Source: Ophiura sarsii
Taxonomy: Eukaryota > Echinodermata > Ophiuroidea > Amphilepidida > Ophiuridae
DNA length: 64,000 nt
Direction: 5' to 3'
Assembly (NCBI GenBank): GCA_035610835.1
Contig: CM069454.1
Span: 65,487,420 to 65,551,419, forward strand
Each line of letters starts with the position of its first letter. Position 1 is the stretch's first letter. Positions 10,786-22,584 of this stretch are shown here, one piece after another. Made by a program: the position numbers and the translations under genes. The notes below the pieces were generated by a model. The model searched no databases and was not told where the DNA came from. It saw only the letters and a list, made by a program, of their open reading frames with translations.

Positions 10786-11189
10786 CATTCATTTTTGAAA
10801 TTGAACGAAATAAAAATCGTCAACCTTGAACCCCCAAATTGTTCATTTTGAACTTAACCCTAACTTCTCTGAGAGCCTTACAATGTACCACATAATGGTA
10901 CATTTAAAGGATTTTAATGCTTTGAGTACAAGCATTTAAATGTCGTTTGCGCAATAAGTGAGTGGCAGCTAACCAAAAGCTTGATTTTACAGTTACTTGT
11001 CAATATTTGGGTCAACAAAGGACAGTTAGGTTCATTGGTTCACTCCCGATTCACTACGTGTGAAAATAATAAACACACGCAGCGGTGTACTTGGCATCGA
11101 GTATAGGCCTAAAGATGTCTACATTGATAAGGCAGTTTAAAGATTGTTTGTATAGTGTATTTGTATAAATGCTGTGGTTCACACAAGCT

Positions 11190-11401
11190 ACGTTCACACA
11201 GCTATTTACGCCAGACGGGGCTACGCTGACCTCGCTTACTCCTCGCTACTCCTGCTAAAAAGCAAGAGTAAATCGTCCGGATTAAGGCGGCGTAACTTAC
11301 GCTAATCATCGTTCACACAGTCACTACTCCATCAGTTACGCGATTGCTACGCCAAACCACCGCTACTCTTCCTTACGCCGTCTTCCGCCTAGTGTGAACG
11401 T
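11190..11401. mobile_element. MITE with ACGTTCACAC termini
   Basis: ACGTTCACAC at the left and GTGTGAACGT at the right are inverted. A second ACGTTCACAC-like piece and GGCGTA/TACGCC pieces lie inside. It is about 210 bp and non-coding. Confidence 0.6.
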
Positions 11402-11512
11402 GACTATAAACAAGGGCTCGGGGCCATGTGACAATTAAACTGAACCACCCAAACCACTTTAAAACCTTGGTCGTAAAGGCACCTACTATACTACTTGAAA
11501 TGTTCTCTTTAA

Positions 11513-11919
11513 AGGGACATTAAGTGGTGTTGACAATTTTAAATGTTTAAAAATTTACTTCAGAATTCAAGATGAACATTAAAAATTGCGATAATTGTTG
11601 TTGCTACTAACAAAACACAGCAAATCTTGATTAAAAACAATATCATCGCTATTTATTGAAAAACGCCCTCTATGCAAATATGGTTCGCGTTATGTATCAC
11701 GCGTACTGCATGGGATACTGTCGGACGTAAAATGCTCGTCGCGGCTGTACGAGCATTTTTTATTTTTGAATCAACGGTTTCTTGTACAAAGAGAGCTGAT
11801 TTTCCTTAATCCTTATAGGTGTGAGTTCATACATATAGGTGTGAGTTCATAAAAATATACTAATCTCAGTTTTTATCATAATTCAGGGCGCAGCCTCCAA
11901 CACATCTCTTAGTGCCCCT
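11513..11919. mobile_element. TTAA-flanked element B
   Basis: The ends AGGGACATTAAGTGGTG and CACATCTCTTAGTGCCCCT are imperfect inverted repeats with TTAA on both sides (11509-11512 and 11920-11923). A fragment of the same interior (GAATTCAAGATGAACATTAA) recurs near 16694. No transposase is present. Confidence 0.6.
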
Positions 11920-12081
11920 TTAAGTTATTATTTATCATCTTGGAAATTCCCACAATATGCACGCAATATTATATTGACTGTTCTATTAGTATTGCTTTAT
12001 GTTTGACACCTTGGAAATGCCGACAATGTGCTAGCAACAAATTTTAAAATACCTAAAGAACAGTATTTTTGTAAAAGTGAT

Positions 12082-12877
12082 AAAACCTCTGAATACACAC
12101 CGAGCCAAAAAAGAAACTTATACAATTTTAACAGATCACCAAATAAAATTCTGTGCATGAAAATGTACCAAATTTGGATACAATATTACTGCAATGTATT
12201 TCTTCAAATGGCAGTCATTAACCAATTGTTTGCCTCAATGACACAAGAGAAATGTGCACCGACTCAGACAACGTCTTGCATCACAGGTCACAGCAAACAA
12301 TTTCAGCAACATAAAGTTAAACACATTTCAGAGAGTCAAAACAAACTCATATCCAAACAAACAATGAAGTCAGGCAGGCTGTGCATCCCCTTCTCATGCT
12401 TCCAATCAAGTTCCTGATGGTAGCCTGGGATGAGCTTGGATGACATGTATCAAGAGACAATCCACCTGTCAATATAGACAAAACACTTATTGCAGCACTA
12501 CAGGAAGAATGGAACAATGTTCCACAGGCTACGTGATTGGAAGCATGAGAATGCACAGCCGGCCTGCAAGCTGGAGGTGGACATACCCGTTATTAATTAC
12601 TTCATTGTTTGTTTGGATATGAGTTTGTTTTGACTCTCTGAAATGTGTTTAACTTTATGTTGCTGAAATTGTTTGCTGTGACCTGTGATGCAAGACGTTG
12701 TCCGAGTCGGTGCACATTTCTCTTGTGTCAAACAATTGGTTAATGACTGCCATTTGAAGAAATACATTGCAGTAATATTGTATCCAAATTTGGTATTTTC
12801 ATGCACAGAATTTTATTTGGTGATCTGTTAAAATTGTATAAGTTTCTTTTTTGGCTCGGTGTGTATTCAGAGGTTTT
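12082..12877. mobile_element. palindromic Tc1/mariner element made of two 3' halves
   Basis: Long, nearly perfect inverted arms (about 12082-12368 and 12594-12877) start near TA then CACACCGAGCCAAAAAAG, a Tc1-style terminus. The ~225-bp centre still encodes the C-terminal tail of a Tc1-type transposase in both orientations. On the minus strand ATIRNLIGSMRRGCTACL is readable, and on the plus strand a frame-broken version of the same tail. The catalytic core is missing. It sits in intron 1, about 60 bp from the exon 1 donor. Confidence 0.75.
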
Positions 12878-12935
12878 AAAGCCTGGGTAGGCCTAAGTGT
12901 GACAGACACGATCTAGTTGTACATCAACTCCCTAC

Positions 12936-14978
12936 CTCTGTTTTCGTGTTTTCCTCATACGTCGTGGTGAACATTGCACGGAAGTAATCGCTGGCCGCTA
13001 TCAGAAGTATCTTATGGGCTGGGAACGCTCTGTCCTTTACCACAATAGTGACATCACAAAGTGTATTCTGCACTCGGAGGGTTTTCAACGAAGAAAGTAT
13101 GTCCGCCGAATATGTTGATACTTCGATTTCCTTATTGTGGACGTCGTCGTCTTCTTCAACCCCCCTCAAAGTCAAATCATCATAGTCGTCGTCGTCGCTG
13201 CTTAGTGTGATGTCGCCGGCTTTTTCAATCACCATGATCCCCCTCAAAGGCGAACCATTGTCGTCGTCGTCGTCACTGCTTAGTATGATGTCGTCGGGTT
13301 TTTGAATCACCATGATTCCCCTCAAAGGCGAACCATTGTCGTCGTCGTCACTGCTTAGTATGATGTCGTCGGCTTTTTCAATCACCATGACCCCCCTCAA
13401 ACGCGAACCATTGTCGTCGTCGTCGTCACTGCTTAGTATGGTGTCGTCGGCTTTTTGAATCACCATGATTCCCCTCAAAGGCGAACCATTGTCGTCGTCG
13501 TCGTCACTGCTTAGTATGATGTCGTCGGGTTTTTGAATCCCCATGATTCCCCTCAAAGGCGAACCATTGTCGTCGTCGTCGTCACTGCTTAGTATGATGT
13601 CGTCGGCTTTTTCAATCACCATGACCCCCCTCAAAGGCGAACCATTATCGTCGTCGTCGTCGTCACTGCTTAGTATGGTGTCGTCGGCTTTTTCAGTCAC
13701 CATGGTTCCCCTCAAAGGCGAACCATTGTCGTCGTCGTCGTCGTCGTCACTGCTTAGTATGATGTCGTCGGCTTTTTCAGTCACCATGGTTCCCCTCAAA
13801 GGCGAACCATTGTCGTCGTCGTCGTCACTGCTTAGTATGATGTCGTCGGCTTTTTTAGTCACCATGATTCTCCTCAAAGGCGAACCATTGTCGTCGTCGT
13901 CGTCACTGCTTAGCATGATGTCGTGGGCTTTTTCAATCACCATGATCCCCCTCAAAGGCGCACCATTGTCGTCGCCGTCGTCGTCACTGCGTAGTATGAT
14001 GTCGTCGGCTTTTTCAATCACCATGATCCCCCTCAAAGGCGAACCATTGTCGTCGTCGTCGTCACTGCTTAGTATGATGTCGTGGGCTTTTTCAATCACC
14101 ATGACCCCCCTCAAAGGCGAACCATTGTCGTCGTCGTCGTCACTGTTTAGTATGATGTCGTCGGCTTTTTCAGTCACCATGGTTCCCCTCAAAGGCGAAC
14201 CATTGTCGTCGTCGTCGTCGTCACATCTTAGTATGATGTCGTGGGCTTTTTCAATCACCATGACCCCCCTCAAAGGCGAACCATTGTCGTCGTCGTCGTC
14301 GTCACTGTTTAGTATGATGTCGTCGGCTTTTTCAGTCACCATGGTTCCCCTCAAAGGCGAACCATTGTCGTCGTCGTCGTCGTCACTGCTTTGTATGATG
14401 TCGTCGGCTTTTTGAATCACCATGATCCCCCTCAAAGGCGAACCATTGTCGTCGTCGTCGTCACTGCTTAGTATGATGTCGTCGGGTTTTTGAATCACCA
14501 TGACCCCCCTCAAAGGCGAACCATTGTCGTCGTCGTCGTCACTGCTTAGTATGATGTCGTCGGCTTTTTCAATCACCTTAATCCCCCTCAAAGGTGAACC
14601 ATTGTCGTCGTCGTCGTCGTCACTGCAGGGTATGATGTCGTCGGTTTTTTGAATCACCATGATCTCTCTCAAAGGTGAACCATTGTCGTCTTTGTCGTCA
14701 CTGCTTAGTGTGATGTCGTCGGCTTTTTCAATCACCATAATCCCCCTCAAAGGCGAACCATTGTCGTCGTCGTCGTCGTCACTGCTTAGTGTGATGTCGT
14801 CGGCTTTTTCAATCACCATGATCCCCCTCAAAGGCGAACCATTGTCGTCGTCGTCGTCACTGCTTAGTGTGATGTCGTCGGCTTTTTCAATCACCATGAT
14901 CCCCCTAGGCCTCAAAGGCGAACCATAGTCGCCGTTGTCTAAGAGTTTTGCGCTGCTGGCAGCAGATTCTTCAGCCAT
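12936..14978 (-). CDS. BTB-BACK (Kelch-like) protein, exon 1: acidic repeat region and first half of BTB
   Basis: The exon has 681 codons from ATG (context ACACCATGG, a good Kozak match) to a GAG|GTAGGG donor, phase 0. Residues 1-14 are unique. Residues ~15-598 are about 22 tandem copies of a ~26-residue unit of the form DNGSPLRG[IVT]MVIEKADD followed by IILSSDDDDD. Residues ~600-624 are an acidic linker. From ~625 on, the BTB fold begins: LRVQNTLCDVTIVVKDRAF, PAHKILLIAASDYFRAMFT. The usual Kelch-like protein has only a short segment before BTB, so a ~600-residue N-terminal repeat region is atypical. With exons 2-4 the product is at least 900 residues plus a Kelch part outside the window. BTB-BACK-Kelch proteins act as CUL3 ubiquitin-ligase adaptors. 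The role of the repeats is unknown. The long frames on the opposite strand (SSSSSLLSMMSSAF...) are shadows of the repeat. Confidence 0.85.
13185..14936 (-). repeat. in-frame coding minisatellite, ~22 units of 75-84 bp
   Basis: Units differ mainly in the number of GAC codons (three to six Asp) and at a few residues (I/V/T before MV, E/Q before K, A/P before D, D/H, S/N/R before S). Every unit keeps the reading frame, and no stop occurs over ~1750 bp. Length variation in whole codons suggests selection on the frame. Confidence 0.9.
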
Positions 14979-14999
14979 GGTGTTAGTTCTATTCTATGT

Positions 15000-17288
15000 G
15001 TATGTCTGTTACTTCAAAACTTACTGAAAGAACAATTAAAGAAGGTATTTCCGTATTTCACAAGACAACAATCTGGCGCGGGGTTAGACTGTGCATATAT
15101 CGTGTGTAAAATATATCAGGTGTGTCTATTGTGCAGTAACGACAATATACAATATACAATAGACAATAGACAATTATATATACATAGACCATTTCAAATT
15201 GAGATCGGAAATCTTCGGAAAAACACTGGTCACATGGACTAGGTGCGTAGTGCGTTCTTCGCAACAGTTTATGTCCGCCTAGTGATTTACTATATTAACA
15301 TACACGCGTAGGCCTACACCCATGAGAAATAAAACGTGTAACGAGACTATATATTATGGGTTTTTTTATCAACAATGGCGTCGACCCGTAACTTCCAAAT
15401 GTATCGAGCAGAACGGTAAAATGTGAAAACATTACCACTTTTATCTCACTGTTATTTGTTACTCAAACACCTCAACATATACAATTATGTGACTATGTGA
15501 GGGAGACAATCTATCACCAACACTAGCGCAATCTACCACACGGGCAGACGGGTGAAAACACGTTTGTTTTTCTCCGGCATGACTCGCGAGTCAAAATAAT
15601 CGGCTAATCGGAACCATTCGGAACCAATCGCGTAACCGTGATCGCGTGACGCATATATTACAATATCGTGGGAATTCCCCCGTATCACGCAATCGGGACG
15701 TCATTCATTCATGTGAGTGCGCTTGTATAAGAGGATTCATTTGTTTGTTTATTTGTTTACACGGTCGGTCCGTACGGACACACGCTTGGGTCATGAAAGG
15801 ACCAAGCTCAAGCAAAATGCTCGGGCCAGGCTTAAAAAGCCTATATTTGATAGAAACCCTCCTACAGAGTAGCGTTGAGCCAAGTGGTTTAAACTTAGAT
15901 GATTGAACTAAAAGACGAATGAAACTTAGGATGAATAAATGTAGATGTTGAATTAACAGAAAGTTTATTCAGTTTAAAATCATATCGTTGGTCATGTCAT
16001 AAATAAATTCGGATTGTCGGAGATGTTGTTCAGTCAAAGGCAAGAGGTTGAGAGAGAGATAAAATCCAGCGTGGGGCTTTTTTACTCTCCTCGTGGATCG
16101 TGAGGGGAGGTGATATTGCCCAATTGCGGAACCCCATGTTTTGTACGTGATTGGCCGATTATAATTGTATTTAAATATATTCACGAAACATACTCAGGAG
16201 CAAACCACCTGTATGGAATCTGGTGAAGTTTTGGAGTCTATCACGTAAACATGTTACGTAATAGAGTTTTCTAAATGTATTAAAGGGGCACTTCTTGCTT
16301 TAACACGCTTGCCGCTATCGCACAATAGAATTACAACACGATTGCTACGAAACCATGAATGAAAGTAAAATATGTATATACAAATGCCGTGTATATAAAT
16401 GCCGTGTATTAGGCATTGGTGTCCCAAGTTTACTAAATAAAGGATTTTTAAACTATTAAAGGTGTATCAATAAAAATACATTTTATAGCTAGACTCATTT
16501 TATTAAAGAAATCTTGTGGTCTTTTGTTTTAGATTCATTTTATAAACATTATTTGATAATAAGGCTGATTTGGGATTGCTTTGGTTCGATGGTTTTTGAA
16601 AACAAAAATGATTGTTTGCTACTATAAAACAGCTCATTCCAAGTTAAATGGGTACGCAGTAGTATTGGAGATTTATTTTGTCTATATAATTTACTTCAGA
16701 ATTCAAGATGAACATTAAAAATGGGTCATTTTTGCTGTTGCCTCTCGTTTGAATCACGAAAGCAGCCTTATACTGTGGTCAGCAAATTGTTATCGTGACT
16801 GAATAAAGCTTGGGAGCACACATGGTTTCGAAACACATTGAAAATACATGTGATCTTTGACCCTAAATAGAGGTCAAAGGGCAATTAAGCATCCACTTTG
16901 GCAAGGATGTCTACCTTGGTGTAATTCTACGGACTTCAAGGAGCATTTTGGTAAACTCCCTGTGCCAACAGACGGGAAGGGGGAAACCCCTAAATTGGAC
17001 CCATACTCCACAGCTATTATTATCATGATTATGGAATAATTTCATGGCCCTAGGATAGAATGTTCGAATTGACGTTTTGTTAGACAAAGAGGGGTCGGGT
17101 TTTTCTGAATCCTTACTGGTGTAAGTTCATACAAACAGAGAGCAAAATCGCGCATGTTTTAATAGCCTGTGTAGATAGCAAGTCAATACAATTATATCAG
17201 CAGTCAGTTGCAAGTGAATATAATGGTGAATGTGTAATGCTATAAGCAGTATCAGCTATCGGCAGAAGGTTGAATTATGAAGGCAATA
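15000..17288. other. region between the two divergent Kelch-like loci, left part
   Basis: This should contain the promoter and any 5' untranslated exon of the minus-strand gene, but I cannot point to a specific site. Short repeats are seen (CAATATACAATATACAATAG near 15146; TCGGAACCATTCGGAACCAA near 15609). A fragment similar to the interior of the 11513 element lies near 16690-16740. No BTB exon on the plus strand was found. Confidence 0.35.
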
Positions 17289-17730
17289 CCGTAGATACTC
17301 ACCATATAGCACCTTTTTATCTCTGATATACAGGGCGCCATCTCGCGATCAAAACGGCTTTTAAAAACTTATTCTTAAAGGCACTTCCGAATCTCAAATG
17401 TTTGCCCCGGGCAAAAGTCATATGACTCGCTACATACCCGAGTTCCGCGTACACGTATCATATAAACCCCATGATGCAATGTTGATAGCTGGCGTACCGA
17501 AAGATTGGCTACAAACAGCAAAATGTACGAACAAAATTCATGTCTAGAAATGTTTCGAAAAGTCATTCTATTCATTTGAATGAAACCACAGTTATAATCT
17601 GAAACAACATTAAATCACTTTTTGGGCGAGAACCCATGTTAAATACAAATATAAAGCATTTTAACTTCCTATTTATAGGATAGTGTTCAACTGTCATTTG
17701 AATTTATGTCTGTCCTATTATTATCATCTA

Positions 17731-17804
17731 GTGCTCCGTTAGCGCAATCGGTAGATCTTCAGACTTATAATCTGAAGCGAGTGGGTTCGAATCCCACAGA
17801 GAAT
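17731..17804 (+). tRNA. tRNA-like sequence in left arm of element A (UAU anticodon loop, degenerate)
   Basis: A-box-like TTAGCGCAATCGG, a TCAGA/TCTGA anticodon stem with a 7-nt loop CTTATAA (anticodon UAU), and a perfect T stem GTGGG-TTCGAAT-CCCAC are seen. The acceptor stem (GTGCTCC against AGAGAAT) pairs poorly, so I read it as a tRNA-derived pol III promoter unit or pseudogene rather than a working tRNA. Confidence 0.6.
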
Positions 17805-20303
17805 GTTTTGTTTTTCCCGTTATTATTATATTTAGTAAATGTAGAGATTATTTTAATATCGTTCAATCATAATATTATTTTGATCCCAGATACTTTTCAT
17901 TTTATTTAATAGAATGATTTTCAATGAGGTTTTAATTTGAATGTACTAATGTATTATAGTACTTCATGCGGGTGCATGTACGCGTACATGTGCATGTAGG
18001 TCTAATACAGGCTTAGCGTTGCGTTTATTGAATTATTGCAATACCTCGCCCATTGATACACCATGGTTATTCACGCAATAATCTGTAAGGCCAATTGTTA
18101 TTGAAAGAAGCCAATCATCGTTGAATCGGTTCTTATTTCCCATCTGATCTGTTTGTTCGTTTGAGACGTGGAATATTTTTTTATATTAATTGAATTGTGC
18201 GGTACGTTGCTTTCGCGGTTGCTTAGGCGAATATCAATTACATTTGCAAGATTTAAGACTTTGAGGGGGGAAATTAAATATAAATTTGACGGACATCCAA
18301 AGCAACAATTGGAAATTGGATTCCAACAAAAATTGTAACATAATGGATGTTATCAATATTGGTTTAATATACCATTTGGTTGTAAAATAGCATATGGTGG
18401 AATGTCCAGATCCGCTTTATTTATCTGATCTTACAAGTATGATCAAGTCAGTCAATTTTCAACAATGTGGTCAAAACTATTGTACTTTGTTCATGATTGA
18501 CTACTTATTTTTTGGGGGGGAATCGTATCCCGTGTTTGAGGCGAATAAGTATTGTAATACTCACCATTTTTAAGTTTTATATCATGACTTGGCCAGTCAG
18601 ACAGACTTTTGATTCCTTTTATGAAACGGGACCCAGTGTTAGTGTTCTGTTGCCAATCATTTGTAGATTTGATAATGGTATATGGATAGTAGAAATTCCT
18701 ACTCGCCATCATCACATTGCTCTCTTTTTAATCCATTTCGCTTCCTTGATCCACCGTTTACACGTTCTTCATGTTTATTTATCATCCTAGCCTCCTCCTA
18801 TACGTGACTGATTCTAGTACTTGGGACAATAATCAATAAAGTTCAAACCGAACAAAATTGTACTACTTCTGTATAGATTACGCATAACGCACGAAGACGG
18901 CCGCGTCTGGTGAATATATTTTCATTTTTTTTATCATAATTATAATTACATTCAACCGATGATTCTGATTTTTCAGATAATTGTTCAATGTTCGTCCCTT
19001 AGTACCGTTTCTCCTCCCCTTCCTCGCGCCTTCCTTTCATTTCGCAATACATGTGAATTTTGGAATGGTTGGGATAATCAATAAAGTTCATACCGAAAAA
19101 ATCGTACTGTATACCTCGTATAGATCACTCGTATAGATCACCCTGTATACAAGGGCGTCAATTCCCTTTTGAAATGTGGGGGACATCGGCGTGGGGTCCA
19201 GGGTCCGCTTAGGGGCCCCGGGGTGCCCCTAGGAGCTATCGGTTTTCTGGCGTTTCCAGCTCTGGGGGCACTCAAATGGGGAATATTTTTTTGGTTTAAA
19301 GTCACACATTTTCTTCTCGTACAGTTTTCTTTATTTTTTATCATATTTTAGAGGAAGTTGTTTGATACAAAAGCCTAAACACTTTGAAAATACAGAACCT
19401 CTCATATTCAAATTCTAACTTAAACAAACATCCAAAACAAGAACATGGTTGTATGCTCAAATCCAAATTATTTTACTTCAAACATTAGTTTTTGTCATTG
19501 TCTTCAAACTCAACTAAATTTGGAAATACAAACTTCCCCTAATTGATAATGATAACCATAAATAATTCAACTTCAATAAATTACCCAACAATTCACAAAT
19601 ATTAAATTAAAACACCAAACATGACAAAAAAAATTAAATGCCCTATTGGTATCATATGTCATACGTTGGGGCGGATTAGTACCATAGAACAATACTGTAA
19701 TGTGCCTTTCTTTCATATAGTATAACTGAGGATCATTGATTTTCAAAGTCAAAACATTATTGTCTAAGCTGATGAAACGCTTACCAGATTTCGTTCTCAT
19801 TTGTGTTGGAATCCAACACAACTGTGCTGGTGCTTTGGATATTGATCCGCCTTGCAACCGCGAAACCCGCGAACCACACAAATAAATTTAGATACAAAAT
19901 GATTCCACGCCCGGTCTATTTCAACGAAGCTACAAACATGACAAACAGATAATATGTTGGTACATGCACATGACCGTACAATCATGTAGGCCTAAACATG
20001 GCATATCAGAATATCGATTCAATGACGAAACGATTGACTCTTTTCATAATGGCACAATTGGCCTTCCCAGATTATTTGTGTAACAATGGGGCTACCGGCT
20101 AGGGTCTCAATAATTCAATTTACGCAACGCTGACCGTTAACAAGTAAAAGTAGAACTGCATTCAAATGATTGAATTTAGACAATCATTCCAAATCAAATT
20201 AAAAGTATCTTGTCCGTGGATTCACAAATTTTATGGGGAACGATAAACAAACTCAACATATAAAATTACTAAATTTAATATGATACTAACGAAGACAAAA
20301 AAT

Positions 20304-20377
20304 ATTCTCGGTGGGATTCGAACCCCCGGCCTTTCGATCATTAACCGAGCGCTCTTCCGATTGAGCCAACGGCGCAC
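20304..20377 (-). tRNA. tRNA-like sequence in right arm of element A (AAU anticodon loop, degenerate)
   Basis: On the minus strand it has TTGGCTCAATCGGAAGAGC (A box), a loop TTAATGA in a four-pair stem, and GGGGG-TTCGAAT-CCCAC (B box). The acceptor stem mispairs. It sits the same distance from the element end (about 435 bp) as its partner in the left arm. Confidence 0.6.
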
Positions 20378-20812
20378 TGTACTGATGATACAACATAAAT
20401 AGATTCAAATATCGTTTGTGAACTATCCCATAAATTGAAAGTTAATAATGCTTTAATTTATAGTTTTGTATGTTTTTAACATAGGGTTCTCGCTTAGAAA
20501 TTGATTCGATGCTGCTTTAGATTGTAACTCTGGTTTCATTGACATAAATAGAATGACTGTTAGAAACATTTCTAGACACGGATTTCGTTCACATTTGATG
20601 TTTGTAACCACTCTTCGGCATTGCATCATGGAGTTTATATGATACGTGTACGCGGAACTCGGGTATGTAGCGAGTCATATGACTTTTGCCCGGGGCAAAC
20701 ATTTGAGATTCGGAAGTGCCTTTAAGAATAAGTTTTTAAAAGCCGTTTTGATCGCGAGATGGCGCCCTGTATATCAGAGATAAAAGGTGCTATATGGTGA
20801 GTATCTACGGTA

Positions 20813-22345
20813 TATGGATAACAAATGATGCACTGAAAACTAGCGTAAACGTTGATTTGCATTTTTAGGATTTGCAAACCACTCTCGATATATTGTGATA
20901 AACTATATATTATACTGTACTAAATATTATTTGTTTCAAAATCGACCGCTAACAAAATTATGATTTGTATGTTGCACACAAAAAAATAATAAAAATATAA
21001 TAATAATCTTATCGAGTATAAAAGGAACTATTCCTCAATGAAATACGTAGAGAAAAAACAATTATGCTTACCTTAGAAATAATGGTTTGATATTGGTGAC
21101 GTATGCTTTAACGCCTAAGGCTATGTACCAAATGATGACTTATAAATTCATATTTACATTTCCGGGATTAAAGAAAATCCACTTTATTGTTTAACAACCA
21201 ACCAAACCAAGTCAGAAAACGACGTTTTTATGAGAACATTTCGTCCACTTTCTGTAAATTCGCACTGATGCAATCCTGACTACGTGTATATCTGCAGATG
21301 ATCAAGCGAGACCTCCCTTCATGTGTATCGCATGTTTGTTGCTAGCGACATTTATCATAATAACAAAGTGTTTATTTTTTTTTAATTGAACAAATTTGAC
21401 GGACCAACGCAAAGTTTATTGTAGCAATCAATGTTTTCTTTACAACAACTAACCACAATCCTCAGTGTATTGTGCAATGATGTTTTCGAACAGGCCTATA
21501 TTGCTTCATGATCCACATATCGGATTATTTCCAACGGTTTTAGGCAATTTTGATCGATATATTCGCTTTTTTATGAACTCGCAGTCGCAACTCGAACTCG
21601 CAACTAGCAACTCGCAACTCGCACATTATCCAAACCCTGGAATGTGTAGTAGCCTACAAGATTACTTTTCAAATTGGCCCAACAATAAGGTATTTCAACC
21701 AAACATCAGATAGTATGAGCAACATGCGTAGATTCATTCCAGCAGTTCTATCTCAAGTTATGGAAATAAATTTAGAATGGTAAATGAATGAGGATGTAGC
21801 TGGAGGTCAGGACTACCATATGGTAATGGCATGCCCATACGTGGAATAAAGCGCTAAAGAAAATGCAGTTATAACGAATGAAGCAGATGATTTATATGAG
21901 TGCACTCAATGGGAATAGGACAAATTGTAAACTTCACGCGCTTATTAGAACTACCGGACTACTTAAATACATAAATTAAGTGTATTTACAATATTTCTAG
22001 GAGGGTTAATACATTAACACTTCACTACAATATCAAGGACAGAACTAAATTATATAAAGTGAAAAATATGCCTTCGTTTGTTTATAAATTATATTTGAAG
22101 TGTACCTAAAATATATACATTACGCAACTTAGCCTCCACTTGTATGCCGAGCATTTTTACATAATATACTCTACGTCTACAGCTATGACTTCAAGTCAAA
22201 TGGTAGGTCAACAACCAGATTTCTAGGACTATGTGTCTTATCTCCAATGACATGGTAACAGACACTTTCCCTTCGTGTTAGTATACTCAAATCACTTTCT
22301 CTTCATTTACCGTTTCCTTTTGACGGTCTTCTACATACATTATAG
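20813..22345. other. region between element A and the pseudogene BACK exon
   Basis: AT-rich sequence without exons that I can support. A long dispersed repeat occupies 21055-21615. ACTCGCA is repeated several times near 21590-21620 (AACTCGCAACTAGCAACTCG). Confidence 0.4.
21055..21615. repeat. dispersed repeat, inverted relative to 59395-60430
   Basis: The reverse complement aligns with the far right of the window: GCGAGTTCATAAAAA near 59405, CATTGCCTAAAACC near 59435, and AAAACGTCGTTTTCTGAC near 60226. The distant copy is longer because it holds an inserted element at 59654-60102. Confidence 0.65.
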
Positions 22346-22584
22346 GCATGCTGTTCCTTAATTGCGGAGTCATTCGTTAAGGATATGATTGCCATCAAAA
22401 GTTATCTGACAATATCTGACACGGCTGGTGCTGACGGAATAGATGCCCTTAAGGAACTGGCCAACTATCGCATCACAAGACGATTTGAAGACGCTTACAA
22501 GTCGGATAGCTTCATAGAAAGCATATCCGTGGAGACATTATTGGAATAGGGAGAGATGACTTAACAGTCGCCAGTGAATCTGAG
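22346..22584 (+). pseudogene. Kelch-like paralogue, BACK exon (equivalent of exon 3), frameshifted
   Basis: The acceptor (TATAG), exon start (GCATGCTGT, reading ACC at the peptide level in the intact copy) and GAG|GTAATG donor correspond base for base to exon 3 of the minus-strand gene. Readable peptide pieces include DTAGADGIDALKELANYRIT and DSFIESISVETLLE. Right after LLE a run of T is 4 bp shorter than in the minus-strand copy, which shifts the frame into a stop. The exon is 239 bp against 243 bp. It lies on the opposite strand from the intact gene, so the two loci diverge from each other. No BTB exon upstream was recognised. Confidence 0.85.

Larger units (their letters stand above)
17289..20810. 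mobile_element. 3.5-kb element with ~500-bp terminal inverted repeats carrying tRNA-like units (element A)
   Basis: CCGTAGATACTCACCATATA at the left and its complement at the right are flanked by TA (17287-17288 and 20811-20812). Inverted similarity continues ~500 bp inward on both sides and includes a tRNA-like sequence in each arm, both pointing inward. The outer ~170 bp of the arms (GGCGCCATCTCGCGATC and neighbours) are nearly identical. The interior has no credible protein. A direct repeat (ATAATCAATAAAGTTCA at 18829 and 19075) and a G-rich patch at 19145-19280 are inside. No known superfamily is assigned. Confidence 0.7.

Noticed and set aside
13543..14928. Long plus-strand reading frames rich in SSSSSLLSMMSSAF opposite the acidic repeat
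   Set aside because: They are the antisense reading of the GAC-rich repeat; no domain, no splice context, and the minus strand has a complete BTB continuation.
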